From assembly GCF_004358675.1 (NCBI RefSeq), contig NZ_SMZO01000024.1, forward strand, positions 1 to 59,063: a DNA stretch of 59,063 bases, read 5' to 3'. This DNA comes from Meridianimarinicoccus aquatilis (lineage in GTDB: Bacteria > Pseudomonadota > Alphaproteobacteria > Rhodobacterales > Rhodobacteraceae). Made by a program: the position numbers and the translations under genes. Below the pieces are notes generated by a model. That model was not told the origin of the DNA. It was given only the letters and a program-made list of their open reading frames with translations, and searched no databases. This document shows, piece by piece, positions 17,955 to 26,456 of this stretch; within the stretch, counting starts at the first letter, position 1; every line of letters starts with the position of its first letter.

Positions 17955-18119
17955 TGTTTCTTCATGACTTTATTTGGTGTCTTTCGTCAACTGCGTGACG
18001 TGTGAGGCGGGTTTGTCCATGGGAGGGACCCGCGGGCCCGGCGCTGCGCTTTCCAAAGAGCAAGCGGCGGCGGGCGCGTGGGAGGGTCCTGTGGGCAAAG
18101 CCCGTGCGGGGGAGCTGGA

Positions 18120-18884
18120 TCATTTCGTACCTCCAGCGTCCGTTTTTTGCATCTGGTTGGAGCGTTTGCGCATTGATGGCCCATCGAGGGCGAACTTGTG
18201 TGCGTTATGAACCAAGCGGTCGAGGATGGCGTCGGCGAAGGTGGGGTCGCCGATCATGTCGTGCCAAGTGTCGACGGGCAGTTGGCTCGTCACGACAGTT
18301 GCTTTGCGACCATAGCGTTCGTCGATGACCTCCATCAAGTCGCGGCGTTGCGGGGCGGTCAGCTGCTCGGGGCCCCAGTCGTCGAGGAGCAGCACATCGG
18401 CGCGGGCGATCTTTCGAAACAGCCGGTCATAGCTGCCATCGCCGCGGGCCGCTGCCAGATCTGCCAGTAGGCGCGGCATGCGAAAGTAGAACACGGTTTT
18501 GCCCCGGCGGCAGGCTTCATGCCCCAAAGCACAGGCCAACCACGACTTCCCCACGCCGCACGGGCCGGTGATGAGGATTGGGCGGGCCTTTGATATCCAT
18601 ACGCTATCGCGCAGGCTTTGGAACAGCGCTCGGTCCAGCTTCCTGGGGAATGTGTAATCCACGTCTTCCAAACACGCGGTGCTGTCGCGCAGCTTTGCGG
18701 CGCGCAGGCGGGCCTGAAATCGGCGTGTGTCGCGGGTGGCGCTTTCGCGATCCAGCATGAGGCCGATCCATTCGATCGGGTCCATTTGGCGGCTATCCTC
18801 GCGCGCCAGCAGTTCGGCCAGGACTTCGGCCATGCCGTCGAGCTTCAATGCGCGCAGGGCGTCGTGGGTGGGATGGGTGAGCAT
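18120..18884 (-). CDS. istB: IS21 helper ATPase IstB
   Basis: A 254-residue DnaA/AAA-type ATPase that assists the IS21 transposase. Walker A GPCGVGKSWLACALGHEA near residue 105 and Walker B VLLLDDWG are intact. GGAGAGGAAACC precedes the ATG, 15 bp after the istA stop. The length is normal for IstB, and the C-terminus (MRKRSNQMQKTDAGGTK) is the usual basic tail. Confidence 0.93.
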   Translation of the reverse strand: MLTHPTHDALRALKLDGMAEVLAELLAREDSRQMDPIEWIGLMLDRESATRDTRRFQARLRAAKLRDSTACLEDVDYTFPRKLDRALFQSLRDSVWISKARPILITGPCGVGKSWLACALGHEACRRGKTVFYFRMPRLLADLAAARGDGSYDRLFRKIARADVLLLDDWGPEQLTAPQRRDLMEVIDERYGRKATVVTSQLPVDTWHDMIGDPTFADAILDRLVHNAHKFALDGPSMRKRSNQMQKTDAGGTK

Positions 18885-18899
18885 GGTTTCCTCTCCTTC

Positions 18900-20435
18900 T
18901 CAGTGAAAATACTTGGGGCCACGGATATTGCCGTGGGCGATGGGGAGTGCATCAGGCGTGGCGTCAACAGGCTGGCCTTCCAGGCGGCTGGACAGGATCG
19001 AGGTGATCGATTTGAGCGAACAGGCATTCAGCGCGAGTGCCCTCGCACAGGCGGCGTCCAGCCGTTCCGCCCCACAGCCGCGTTCCAGCTGGAGAACACC
19101 CAGCCCGGCGCGGATACCGTGATCGGGACGGGGTTTGTCCCGCACGATCACGTCGATCACGGTGGCCACATTGGGGCCGATGGCCTGCGCCTTGGCTTGC
19201 AGCTTTTCGATGGACATGTCGGCATAGTGGCGGTGATGGGGCGGCATATGCGTCCGGACGGTGGTGGTCCCGCGATCCCCTGGTGCTGCGCGCTGATGGC
19301 TGGCCACGCGCCGACTGCGATGAAAGGCTTCGACGGTGTCCGATGTGATGCGGACCCACAGCGCCTCCCCGACCAGTCGATTTGGAACCGAATAGAAATG
19401 ATCCTGAATGCGGATGTGATAATCGGGTCGCACGGTGCCCTTTTGCCAGTCCGCATGTACATGGCGTGTGGGGGGCAAGGGCATCAGCGCGGGCTTTTCC
19501 ACCGTGTCGAACAGCTGCTGGCGCGAGGCGCCCAGATGGCGACTGACGCGGGCGTTCATCTGAGCCAGTGCTTCGCGGATGGCGGCGTTCAGTTCCGCCA
19601 GCGAAAAGAACGTCCGGTTGCGCAGCTTGGCCACAATCCAGCGCTGGACCAAAAGCACGGCGCTTTCCACCTTCGCTTTATCTTTGGGCTTGTACGGCCT
19701 CGCGGGAAGGATCGCGGTGCCATAGTGCCGCGCGAGATCAGTGTAGCTGCGGTTGATGGTCGGTTCGTGAAAACAGGCCCGGATCACAGCCGATTTGAGA
19801 TTATCCGACACGATCGTCGCCGGTACGCCGCCGAAATATTCAAATGCACGGACATGCGCCCCGATCCAGTCCGGCAGGCTCTGGCTCCAGCTGGCCTCAA
19901 CATAGGCGTAGTTCGACGCACCAAGAACTGCGACAAACACCTCGACCGGCGTCTCCGCGCCGGTGGTCGGGTCCGTTACCGCCATCCGCAGGCCGGAATA
20001 GTCGACAAACATCTTCTCGCCCGCGACATGGCGCTGTCGCATCGCTGGTGACAATCGCTTCGACCACGCGCGATACCGGTGGCAATAGGCCGAGTAGCCG
20101 TAGCCGTCATCAGGATGATCGGCTCGGTATTCCTCCCATAGCAACTGCAGGCTCACGCCCCGTTTCTTCAGCTCGCGGGCGATCTGGCTCCAGTCGGGTT
20201 CGGCAAAGCGCGGAGCGTCCAGCGATGTCGTTTGCGTGAAGAGCTGCCGCTCCAGCACGGCCTCGTCTACATCCGCGACATCAGGCCAGCACAGACCGGC
20301 ATCCTTGGCGCGTTCGCGATAATTCCGGACAGAACCACGGCCAACGCCGAGGCTGACCGCGATCTTACGGTCCGACAAACCCGCAGCGTACAGCCGCAAA
20401 ACATCCTTGATCTTGCGCATCGGCAACCTTTCCAT
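18900..20435 (-). CDS. istA: IS21 transposase IstA
   Basis: A 511-residue DDE transposase. The start MERLPMRKIKDVLRL was chosen because AGGAGGG lies just before it and it matches family starts; an open frame adds 13 residues upstream. An N-terminal helix-turn-helix (LSDRKIAVSLGVGRGSVRNY) is followed by the integrase core with the catalytic acids in FVDYSG, IVSDN and KAKVES. No frameshift or internal stop was seen. Confidence 0.93.
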   Translation of the reverse strand: MERLPMRKIKDVLRLYAAGLSDRKIAVSLGVGRGSVRNYRERAKDAGLCWPDVADVDEAVLERQLFTQTTSLDAPRFAEPDWSQIARELKKRGVSLQLLWEEYRADHPDDGYGYSAYCHRYRAWSKRLSPAMRQRHVAGEKMFVDYSGLRMAVTDPTTGAETPVEVFVAVLGASNYAYVEASWSQSLPDWIGAHVRAFEYFGGVPATIVSDNLKSAVIRACFHEPTINRSYTDLARHYGTAILPARPYKPKDKAKVESAVLLVQRWIVAKLRNRTFFSLAELNAAIREALAQMNARVSRHLGASRQQLFDTVEKPALMPLPPTRHVHADWQKGTVRPDYHIRIQDHFYSVPNRLVGEALWVRITSDTVEAFHRSRRVASHQRAAPGDRGTTTVRTHMPPHHRHYADMSIEKLQAKAQAIGPNVATVIDVIVRDKPRPDHGIRAGLGVLQLERGCGAERLDAACARALALNACSLKSITSILSSRLEGQPVDATPDALPIAHGNIRGPKYFH

Positions 20436-20483
20436 CTCGCCCTCCTGCAACCTCAAAGGCTGCAGAATAGGCACGATCAGATT

Positions 20484-20601
20484 GCCTCACAGACCACCTA
20501 TCCTGGGGTGGCCAAAGGCCGTGGAACAGGTGGCCAAATGCGCGTGGAATGACCGGCCAAGTCCCCGTGGAACCGGTGGCCAAATGCGCGTGGAATACGC
20601 A
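20484..20601. repeat. IS21 right end with four terminal repeat units
   Basis: Four tandem TTCCAC...TTGGCC units, one more than at the left end, are followed inward by the same CCCAGGATAGGTGG segment in inverted orientation. The extra unit makes the ends unequal. Confidence 0.75.
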
Positions 20602-20606
20602 AATCT
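20602..20606. repeat. Target site duplication, right copy (AATCT)
   Basis: AATCT follows the right IS end directly and matches the left copy. Confidence 0.75.
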
Positions 20607-20685
20607 CTCGTATGCAGCCGGATCGTTCAGTTTTCGCCGCAACAGCCCCGGCCCTTTGGGCACCATTCTATTTAAGTCGCGACCT

Positions 20686-22026
20686 TCACACAGCTTCCAT
20701 TACACTGCTCACAGCGCGCGACAGCCTGCCCACCATATCGTCCAGTTCGGCCTCGGTCGCGATAAAGGGCGGCGCCAACAATACGTGATCGCCATTCCTG
20801 CCATCGCGTGTGCCCGGCATCGGATAACAGATCAGACCTTCGGCGAATGCGGCTTTCTTCAGCTTGCCAGCGAGGCCAAGCTTAGGATCGAATGTACGCT
20901 TGGTTTCACGATCGGCCACAAATTCGATACCCTGAAACAGGCCGCGCCCCCGGATGTCGCCCACATGCGCGTACTGACCAAAGGCCGCACTGAGTGCGCT
21001 ACTCAGATAAGCGCCGCGGCTTTGTACCTGCGCAGGCAACGCACGATCCAGCAATTCCGACACAACCGCCAAACCCGCCGCCGCCGCAACCGGATGCCCG
21101 ATATATGTATGGCCGTGCTGGAAAAAGCCGGTTCCATCAGAGATCGCATCGTATATGGCCGACGAACACAGCATCGCCCCAATCGGCTGATACCCCGCAC
21201 CAAGACCTTTCGCGATACACAGGATATCAGGCACAACACCATCGGCATCACATGCGAAAAGATGCCCGGTACGGCCCATGCCGCACATGACTTCATCAAG
21301 GATCAACAGCACGCCGTACTGATCACAGATTTCTCGCACGCGTTTAAAATAACCGGGCACGGCAGGCACGGCACCCAAAGTTGCGCCAACCACTGGCTCG
21401 GCAATGAACGCGATAACGCTATCCTCGCCGAGGCGCTGAATTTCGGCTTCCAATTCGTTGGCCACGCGCAATCCATAGTCTTGCGGCGTTTCCCCATCAG
21501 GGCGTTCGGCATATTCATAGCACGGCGCAATGTGGGTCATATCCACCAGCAGTGGCGCGAATTGCGCGCGCCGCCACTCATTACCGCCCGCCGACAATGC
21601 GCCAAGGGTATTGCCATGATAGCTTTGCTTCCGGGCGATCAAATGACGGCGCTGCGGTTCGCCGCGTTCCACATGATATTGCCGCGCCAGTTTGATCGCG
21701 CTTTCCACTGCTTCGGATCCGCCCGACACGAAATAGACACGATCCAGATCGCCCGGTGCATTTTCGATCAACAAGTCTGCGAGGGCTTCTGCGGGGTCAG
21801 ACGTGAAAAAGCCAGTATGCGCAAAGGCCAACTGGTCGACCTGTGCTTTGACAGCCTCGCGCACGCGGTCGTTGGAATGACCAAGACAAGACACCGCCGC
21901 GCCGCCCGATCCGTCAAAGTACCGCTTGCCGGTTTCATCGATGAGATAGCACCCATCGCCGCCAACTGCCTTTGGCAGATTGGCATGGCAATGACGGGGA
22001 AAGACGTGGCTTTTTTGCGGGCTCAT
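20686..22026 (-). CDS. Class III PLP-dependent aminotransferase
   Basis: A 446-residue fold-type I, class III (omega-amino acid or diamine type) aminotransferase. The substrate-binding N-terminus (YLIDETGKRYFDGSGGAAV), the SGGSEAVESAIKLAR phosphate-binding stretch, LILDEVMCGMGRTG with the PLP-ring Asp, and the Schiff-base Lys in CIAKGLGAGYQP are all seen. The ATG overlaps the stop of the BKACE-family gene by four bases, so the two enzymes form a coupled operon. Together they suggest breakdown of an amino compound through a beta-keto acid. The amino donor cannot be read from sequence. Confidence 0.87.
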   Translation of the reverse strand: MSPQKSHVFPRHCHANLPKAVGGDGCYLIDETGKRYFDGSGGAAVSCLGHSNDRVREAVKAQVDQLAFAHTGFFTSDPAEALADLLIENAPGDLDRVYFVSGGSEAVESAIKLARQYHVERGEPQRRHLIARKQSYHGNTLGALSAGGNEWRRAQFAPLLVDMTHIAPCYEYAERPDGETPQDYGLRVANELEAEIQRLGEDSVIAFIAEPVVGATLGAVPAVPGYFKRVREICDQYGVLLILDEVMCGMGRTGHLFACDADGVVPDILCIAKGLGAGYQPIGAMLCSSAIYDAISDGTGFFQHGHTYIGHPVAAAAGLAVVSELLDRALPAQVQSRGAYLSSALSAAFGQYAHVGDIRGRGLFQGIEFVADRETKRTFDPKLGLAGKLKKAAFAEGLICYPMPGTRDGRNGDHVLLAPPFIATEAELDDMVGRLSRAVSSVMEAV

Positions 22027-22781
22027 GATGGGTGCCTTTCAAGCGTTGCGCGCAATGCTGCGACCGAAGCCGCATTATCCAGATAAGTGTTGCCGTTGGA
22101 ATCTGTCAGACTGTTTTCAAAACCCACACGCAGACTACCACCATCATGGGCTGCGGCCAGCAGGCAGGCATGTTCTTGCGGCCCAAACGCACAGATCATC
22201 CAGTCATTGGTGTCAGGCATCGCATCGCGAAATGGTCGCAAGTCAGCCGGATCAGAAACCTGACCTTCGGAGTAACGCCCAAGTACGAACAAAACGGATG
22301 ATTGCCCCTCTTGAACAATACCTTCTGTCTGCCACGCCTTGAGCAAGGCGACATCATCCACATCATAGAGAATGTGCTGAACCTTGGTGCCCTGATCGGC
22401 ACAGACCCCATAGACCTTGGGCGCAAGCGCCGGATCGCGGGCGATTTCCCGAACCGAAATTGACGCCCATTCAGGTTTCACACCGCGCAAACATGCGAGT
22501 TGGCTAGCAACGTCAAAGACGCCGGCGGCTTCGGTCGTGATCTGAATGCGCAGCGCGGGTACGGCCCCAGCCAGTTCCGCCAAGGTTTCGTTATAGTGCC
22601 CCGCATCAAGAGAGTGACTGCCATCCCCATCGCGCACGTGCAGATGGAGCGCATTGGCCCCAGCCGCAAAGCAGGCTGCGGCCGTTTCTACGATCTGCTC
22701 CGTCGTCACTGGCAGCGATGAATGATCTGATCGGTCACGCCGCGCCCCGTTCGGAGCCACCATGATAAAGGGAACTGTCAC
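22023..22781 (-). CDS. BKACE (DUF849) beta-keto acid cleavage enzyme
   Basis: A roughly 252-residue TIM-barrel protein of the DUF849/3-keto-5-aminohexanoate cleavage family. These Zn enzymes condense a beta-keto acid with acetyl-CoA and release acetoacetate plus a new CoA ester. Visible motifs are the N-terminal MVAPNGARR, the metal-binding HLHVRDGDG and late VGFENS. The start is uncertain: the longest frame opens with TTG at 22874, and I prefer GTG at 22781 because TVPFIMVAPNGA is a typical beginning, though its Shine-Dalgarno is weak. It is the first gene of a two-gene operon with a class III aminotransferase, which may make its keto acid substrate. Confidence 0.8.
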   Translation of the reverse strand: MTVPFIMVAPNGARRDRSDHSSLPVTTEQIVETAAACFAAGANALHLHVRDGDGSHSLDAGHYNETLAELAGAVPALRIQITTEAAGVFDVASQLACLRGVKPEWASISVREIARDPALAPKVYGVCADQGTKVQHILYDVDDVALLKAWQTEGIVQEGQSSVLFVLGRYSEGQVSDPADLRPFRDAMPDTNDWMICAFGPQEHACLLAAAHDGGSLRVGFENSLTDSNGNTYLDNAASVAALRATLERHPS

Positions 22782-23100
22782 GCCTTTGACTTTCGTTGAG
22801 GTGCCTATGCGCTGCCAATGGGAAATGGGCCGCGAGATTCGGGCTCGTGCAGCGTTGGTCTGTAGATTGTACAAAACCCGATATCGGTCAATAATGCAAA
22901 AAGTAACGTTTTTACATTGGAAATGGCGTTACAAAGGCAATTGTTTCGATCCCGTGAGATATTGAACCGCGTTGACCGCAATTCATCCACCCGCACCGAG
23001 TTCGTCGGTCCACTTTGGCACCAGAGTACGACACTGCGCACGAAATCCCAGCCCGCCCCTACCCTGACCTTGGGCAACTTTCGAAAAGAAGGCCGGCACT
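22782..23100. other. Upstream region of the BKACE operon
   Basis: About 320 bp without a convincing gene. It is AT-rich around 22860-22960 and holds the 10-bp palindrome CCGATATCGG (22878-22887) and the dyad GTAACGTTTTTAC (22903-22915), either of which could be a regulator site for the leftward operon. No regulator gene is adjacent. Confidence 0.45.
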
Positions 23101-23346
23101 CTAGCCTTTTCGATCTTTGTCGTCGCCGATCGCGTCTGGAACATCGAATGCGAAGAAGAACACCCAGATCGCGTAGACACCGATCCCCCCAGCCAGCAAC
23201 GCCCAGTACGGGTTGCCGCCAAGGATCTCGATCCCGGTCCAGAACGCCAGCAGGGCCACCATCAAGATGCGACGCCACATGGGGCGCATGAACGGATGGC
23301 GCAGGTCAAGAAGTGGCTTGCGACCTTGCCCGGATTGTTGGCTCAA
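23101..23346 (-). CDS. Small two-helix membrane protein (DUF3329-like)
   Basis: An 81-residue protein with a basic N-terminus, two hydrophobic segments (about 27-43 and 48-68) and an acidic/basic tail (FDVPDAIGDDKDRKG). It resembles the small DUF3329 proteins annotated in Rhodobacterales. The ATG overlaps the stop of the inositol transporter ATPase gene by four bases, so it is the last gene of that transport operon. No function is known to me. Confidence 0.7.
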   Translation of the reverse strand: MSQQSGQGRKPLLDLRHPFMRPMWRRILMVALLAFWTGIEILGGNPYWALLAGGIGVYAIWVFFFAFDVPDAIGDDKDRKG

Positions 23347-24137
23347 ACCGTGCCCCCAAGCGAGCCTTCAAGCGATGCCATTTCCTGACCGCCGGCCATC
23401 ATGTCCTGCAACTCGTCCGGCGTGATCTGGCCGCGCTGTGCCGTTCCAAGGGTCTGCCCGCGATTGAGGACTGTGAACCGATCCCCGACCGCCAACGCGT
23501 GACGCACGTTGTGAGTGATGAACACCACCGCGACACCCTGTTTACGGACCTTGTCGATAGTGGCCAGAACGTTGGCCGTTTGCCGCACACCCAGTGCAGA
23601 GGTCGGCTCATCCAAAATCAGAACTTTTGCGCCAAAAAACACCGCCCGCGCGATGGCAACCGTTTGCCGCTCTCCGCCCGACAGTGTCCCCACCGCCTGA
23701 TCCGGGCCGCGCAGGTTGATGCCCATGCGGCGCATTTCGGACATTGTCACATCGTTCGCGTGGTCATGATCGAAAAAGTTGATCCCGGCGATTTTCTTGA
23801 CCGGCTCATTACCCATGAAGAAATTTCGGCTCACTGACATCAGGGGGATCATGGCAAGATGCTGGTGGACTGTGGCGATGCCAGCTTCCATCGCATCCCG
23901 CGGTGTGTCGAAATTCATCGGCGCGCCATCAAAGATAATCTCGCCGCCGGTGGGCTTGTGGACGCCGGACATGGTCTTGATGAAAGTTGATTTTCCGGCC
24001 CCGTTATCACCCAAAAGACAATGGCACTCGCCGGGGAACACCTCAAGCGATACACCAGCCAAGGCGATGACCGCGCCGAAATGCTTCTCGATATTCCGCA
24101 TCTCGATGATGGGGGCATGTGTGCTGCGCGTGTTCAT
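23343..24137 (-). CDS. iatA: Inositol ABC transporter ATPase
   Basis: A 264-residue single-domain sugar ABC ATPase (FrcA/IatA type, not the double-domain RbsA type). Walker A GDNGAGKST, signature LSGGERQTVAIARAV, Walker B VLILDEPTSALG and H-loop FITHN are present. It lies one base after the permease gene. Association with inositol rests on the adjacent iol genes and the shared operator, and on the ibpA-iatP-iatA naming in Caulobacter. Ribose or fructose would be the alternatives on sequence alone. Confidence 0.8.
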   Translation of the reverse strand: MNTRSTHAPIIEMRNIEKHFGAVIALAGVSLEVFPGECHCLLGDNGAGKSTFIKTMSGVHKPTGGEIIFDGAPMNFDTPRDAMEAGIATVHQHLAMIPLMSVSRNFFMGNEPVKKIAGINFFDHDHANDVTMSEMRRMGINLRGPDQAVGTLSGGERQTVAIARAVFFGAKVLILDEPTSALGVRQTANVLATIDKVRKQGVAVVFITHNVRHALAVGDRFTVLNRGQTLGTAQRGQITPDELQDMMAGGQEMASLEGSLGGTV

Positions 24138-24138
24138 C

Positions 24139-25257
24139 TTAGCGTTCTCCGGTAATCATGCGGCGAATATACGTATTCAGGATCACAGCCCCGAGCAGGA
24201 TCACACCAAGGAATACCCGGAAAAGCGAACTTTCCACGCCGGCAAAGAACAGACCCTGCTGGACCACACCAAAGATCACTGCGCCAAGGGCCGCACCTAT
24301 GACGGACCCATACCCACCGGTCAGCAAGGCACCGCCGATAACCACAGCAATGATCGCTTCGAATTCCTTCAAAAGACCCCGGTCTGCCCCGGCAGAGCCA
24401 AATTCCATGACCTGGCATATTGCGAAAACCGTGGCGCAAAAGGCGGTGAACATGAACATGTACATTTTCACACGCGTGACCGGAACACCGGAATTGCGCG
24501 CAGCTTCCGCATCGCCGCCCGAAGCAAAGATCCAGTTGCCGAACTTTGTCCGGGTCAACAGCACATGACCAAAGACCACCAGCACCAAAGCCCACACAAT
24601 AAGCATTGGAATACCGTCAACCACGGGCTGCCCCGCGCGGGTTCCGCGTTCAAAGACCGTGATCAACCCCGCATCCCCCAGCCAGATAAACAAGCTGCCA
24701 AAGATCTTGCCGCCGAAAATCGGAGCAAGCCAATCGCCTTCGGCTGCTTCGCGGATCCCGCCAATGATCGTTTTACGTTCCACCATTTGCGGCAAGAAAA
24801 TTGTGAAGCCACGCAGAATGAATAGAAATGCTAGTGTCACGATGAAGCTAGGCAGCCCCGTGCGGATGACGATAAAGCCATTCAACGCGCCGATCGATAT
24901 GCACAAAAAGAAGGTGATCAGGATCGCCGCCCACATCGGAATGCCGATTGTGACGCCGAAAATCGCGATCATCATACCGGCAAAGCCGATCATTGACCCG
25001 ACACTGAGATCAAACTCACCAGCGATCATCAACAAACACGCACCGACCGCGATGATCATGAATTGCGCCGAAACGGTTGCCCAGTTCATGATCCCTTGGC
25101 TGTTGAACATGCCGCTATCAAACGCAAAGAGGATGAAAAACGCGAACACAGCGAGCGTGCCAACCATCGCGCCCAGTTCCGGTCTGATCAGCGCACGGCG
25201 CAAAGGTGAAATTTGCTTGACGCGTTCGTCAGATGGCGTGGATGAAGCCTCAGCCAT
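24139..25257 (-). CDS. iatP: Inositol ABC transporter permease
   Basis: A 372-residue inner-membrane permease of the CUT2 (RbsC/FrcC) class, with about ten hydrophobic segments. The family motif GEFDLSVGSMIG lies near residue 105 and GGALLTGGYGSVIGAALGA near 310. It lies 84 bp after the binding-protein gene, behind a hairpin, and one base before the ATPase gene. It should carry myo-inositol across the inner membrane. Confidence 0.82.
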   Translation of the reverse strand: MAEASSTPSDERVKQISPLRRALIRPELGAMVGTLAVFAFFILFAFDSGMFNSQGIMNWATVSAQFMIIAVGACLLMIAGEFDLSVGSMIGFAGMMIAIFGVTIGIPMWAAILITFFLCISIGALNGFIVIRTGLPSFIVTLAFLFILRGFTIFLPQMVERKTIIGGIREAAEGDWLAPIFGGKIFGSLFIWLGDAGLITVFERGTRAGQPVVDGIPMLIVWALVLVVFGHVLLTRTKFGNWIFASGGDAEAARNSGVPVTRVKMYMFMFTAFCATVFAICQVMEFGSAGADRGLLKEFEAIIAVVIGGALLTGGYGSVIGAALGAVIFGVVQQGLFFAGVESSLFRVFLGVILLGAVILNTYIRRMITGER

Positions 25258-25302
25258 GGCCCACGGACTCCTCTATATTTTGGGGAAAATAAGGGTCTGC
25301 TA

Positions 25303-25330
25303 GGGCGGCACCACAGATGCAGCGCCGCCC
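25303..25330 (-). terminator. Hairpin between inositol binding-protein and permease genes
   Basis: GGGCGGC and GCCGCCC form a 7-bp GC stem around a 14-nt loop, just past the ibpA stop; CTTATTTT follows about ten bases later on the minus strand. It may act as an attenuator or mRNA 3' stabiliser. Confidence 0.5.
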
Positions 25331-25341
25331 GGAAGCTCAGC

Positions 25342-26292
25342 TTAGCGGAATTCGCCTGCGAACTTTTCGACCATTTCAAGCCCGTCCGCGGTTACGAAAC
25401 CCGGGCCAGAGTTGATGTTGTTGCCCGGCAGAACACCGTAGCGATGGTAGTTAGCCATAACGATTACCGGCAGGTACGCCTGCAGGAATGGCTGCTGGTC
25501 GATACCCCATTCGATCACGCCGTCACGAATGCCCTGAACGATGTTTTCGCCCAGATCGAAGGTACCGAAATAGATGTCACCGGACAGGCCGATTTCCTCA
25601 AGCGCAAGAAGGGTCGGGTCTGCGGATGTCGGCCCAAGCGTCAGAACGGCATCGGTTTCGGGATTGGCCGACAGATAGGCCTGCACGCGGTTCTTGATCT
25701 CGGACGGATCCTGACCGGAATCGATCATCTGGTTGCCGAGGTCGATACCAAGCCCATCAGCGAAACCTTGGCACCGCTCGCTGGACGCTGGCGACGAAAT
25801 ATAGTGGTTCACGCACAAAAAGCTGCCGACGCCGTCACCTTTGGCACGAAGTCCCGCGGCATACCCAGCGTCATATTCTGGCTGACCGACATACATCAGC
25901 GCGCCGACTTCGCGCGCCTGCTCTGGCGTGCCAGAGTTGATGATGATCACGTCAACGCCGGAATCGACCGCATTGCGGATCGGACCTGACAGAACATCGA
26001 AATCTGCAAGTGTCGTGATGATGCCGTTAGGCCCCGACGCCGCAGCCTGTTCAATGATCCGCGCCATGTCGGCAAGGTCACCTGTGGGCGGGTTGCGATA
26101 CTCGACGTTCACGCCCATCTGCTCCCCACCAAGGGCGATCCCATTCTTGATGGTGTTCCACCAGCTGTCGCTGTCCGGCGCGTGACTGACCAGCACGTAG
26201 TTCAGAGTGTCGCCGTGCCCCTCAGCTGTCGCAGCGAACGGCGCAGCAAGAACCGCTGCGCCAAGCGCCAGCGACTTGATCACTTTCGTCAT
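25342..26292 (-). CDS. ibpA: Periplasmic inositol-binding protein
   Basis: A 316-residue CUT2-type sugar-binding protein of the periplasmic-binding-protein I fold. GGAGGACATT fixes the start at MTKVIKS; a signal peptide ends near AATAEG. The binding core shows VSHAPDSDSWWNTIKNG near the N-terminus, then IIINSGTP, the ligand-contact region and FGTFDLGENIVQGI. It is the first gene of the transporter operon, 85 bp downstream of the LacI-type operator, and divergent from the LacI gene. Inositol is inferred from the iol genes. Confidence 0.82.
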   Translation of the reverse strand: MTKVIKSLALGAAVLAAPFAATAEGHGDTLNYVLVSHAPDSDSWWNTIKNGIALGGEQMGVNVEYRNPPTGDLADMARIIEQAAASGPNGIITTLADFDVLSGPIRNAVDSGVDVIIINSGTPEQAREVGALMYVGQPEYDAGYAAGLRAKGDGVGSFLCVNHYISSPASSERCQGFADGLGIDLGNQMIDSGQDPSEIKNRVQAYLSANPETDAVLTLGPTSADPTLLALEEIGLSGDIYFGTFDLGENIVQGIRDGVIEWGIDQQPFLQAYLPVIVMANYHRYGVLPGNNINSGPGFVTADGLEMVEKFAGEFR

Positions 26293-26376
26293 AATGTCCT
26301 CCCAGACAGTTGTTCTTCTTATTCTCGAACGGATTGCTCTCCGCACGCATTGAGAAAAGCATAGGCCGATCCAAAA

Positions 26377-26390
26377 TGCAACCGGTTGCA
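26377..26390. promoter_or_regulatory. LacI-type operator TGCAACCGGTTGCA (copy 1)
   Basis: A perfect 14-bp palindrome with the central CCGG typical of LacI-family operators, in the gap between ibpA and the divergent LacI gene. The identical palindrome recurs before iolD. Confidence 0.85.
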
Positions 26391-26456
26391 AAATTTTCTG
26401 TTCAAGAAATTATGAAGCTGGATTAGTACAGGCTAAGGACAGCAAAAGGATGCGAC

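Larger units (their letters stand above)
17861..20601 (-). mobile_element. IS21-family insertion sequence, complete
   Basis: A 2741-bp element encoding IstA and IstB in the usual order on the minus strand. Its ends read TGAGTATTCCAC (left) and, on the other strand, TGCGTATTCCAC (right), so both begin with TG as expected for the family. A 5-bp duplication AATCT flanks it. Both ORFs are intact, so the element may still be active. It inserted between the aminotransferase gene and the manD upstream region without visibly breaking a gene. Confidence 0.88.

Noticed and set aside
17339-17965. Overlapping open frames on both strands next to the IS
   Set aside because: No recognised motif, weak starts, and the minus frame is made partly of IS end sequence.
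18618-20051. Long plus-strand open frame of 477 codons inside the IS
   Set aside because: Antisense shadow of IstA, created by high-GC codon use; no domain is recognisable.
20407-22086. Plus-strand open frame of 559 codons
   Set aside because: Antisense to the aminotransferase and crossing the IS end; no motif and no ribosome site.
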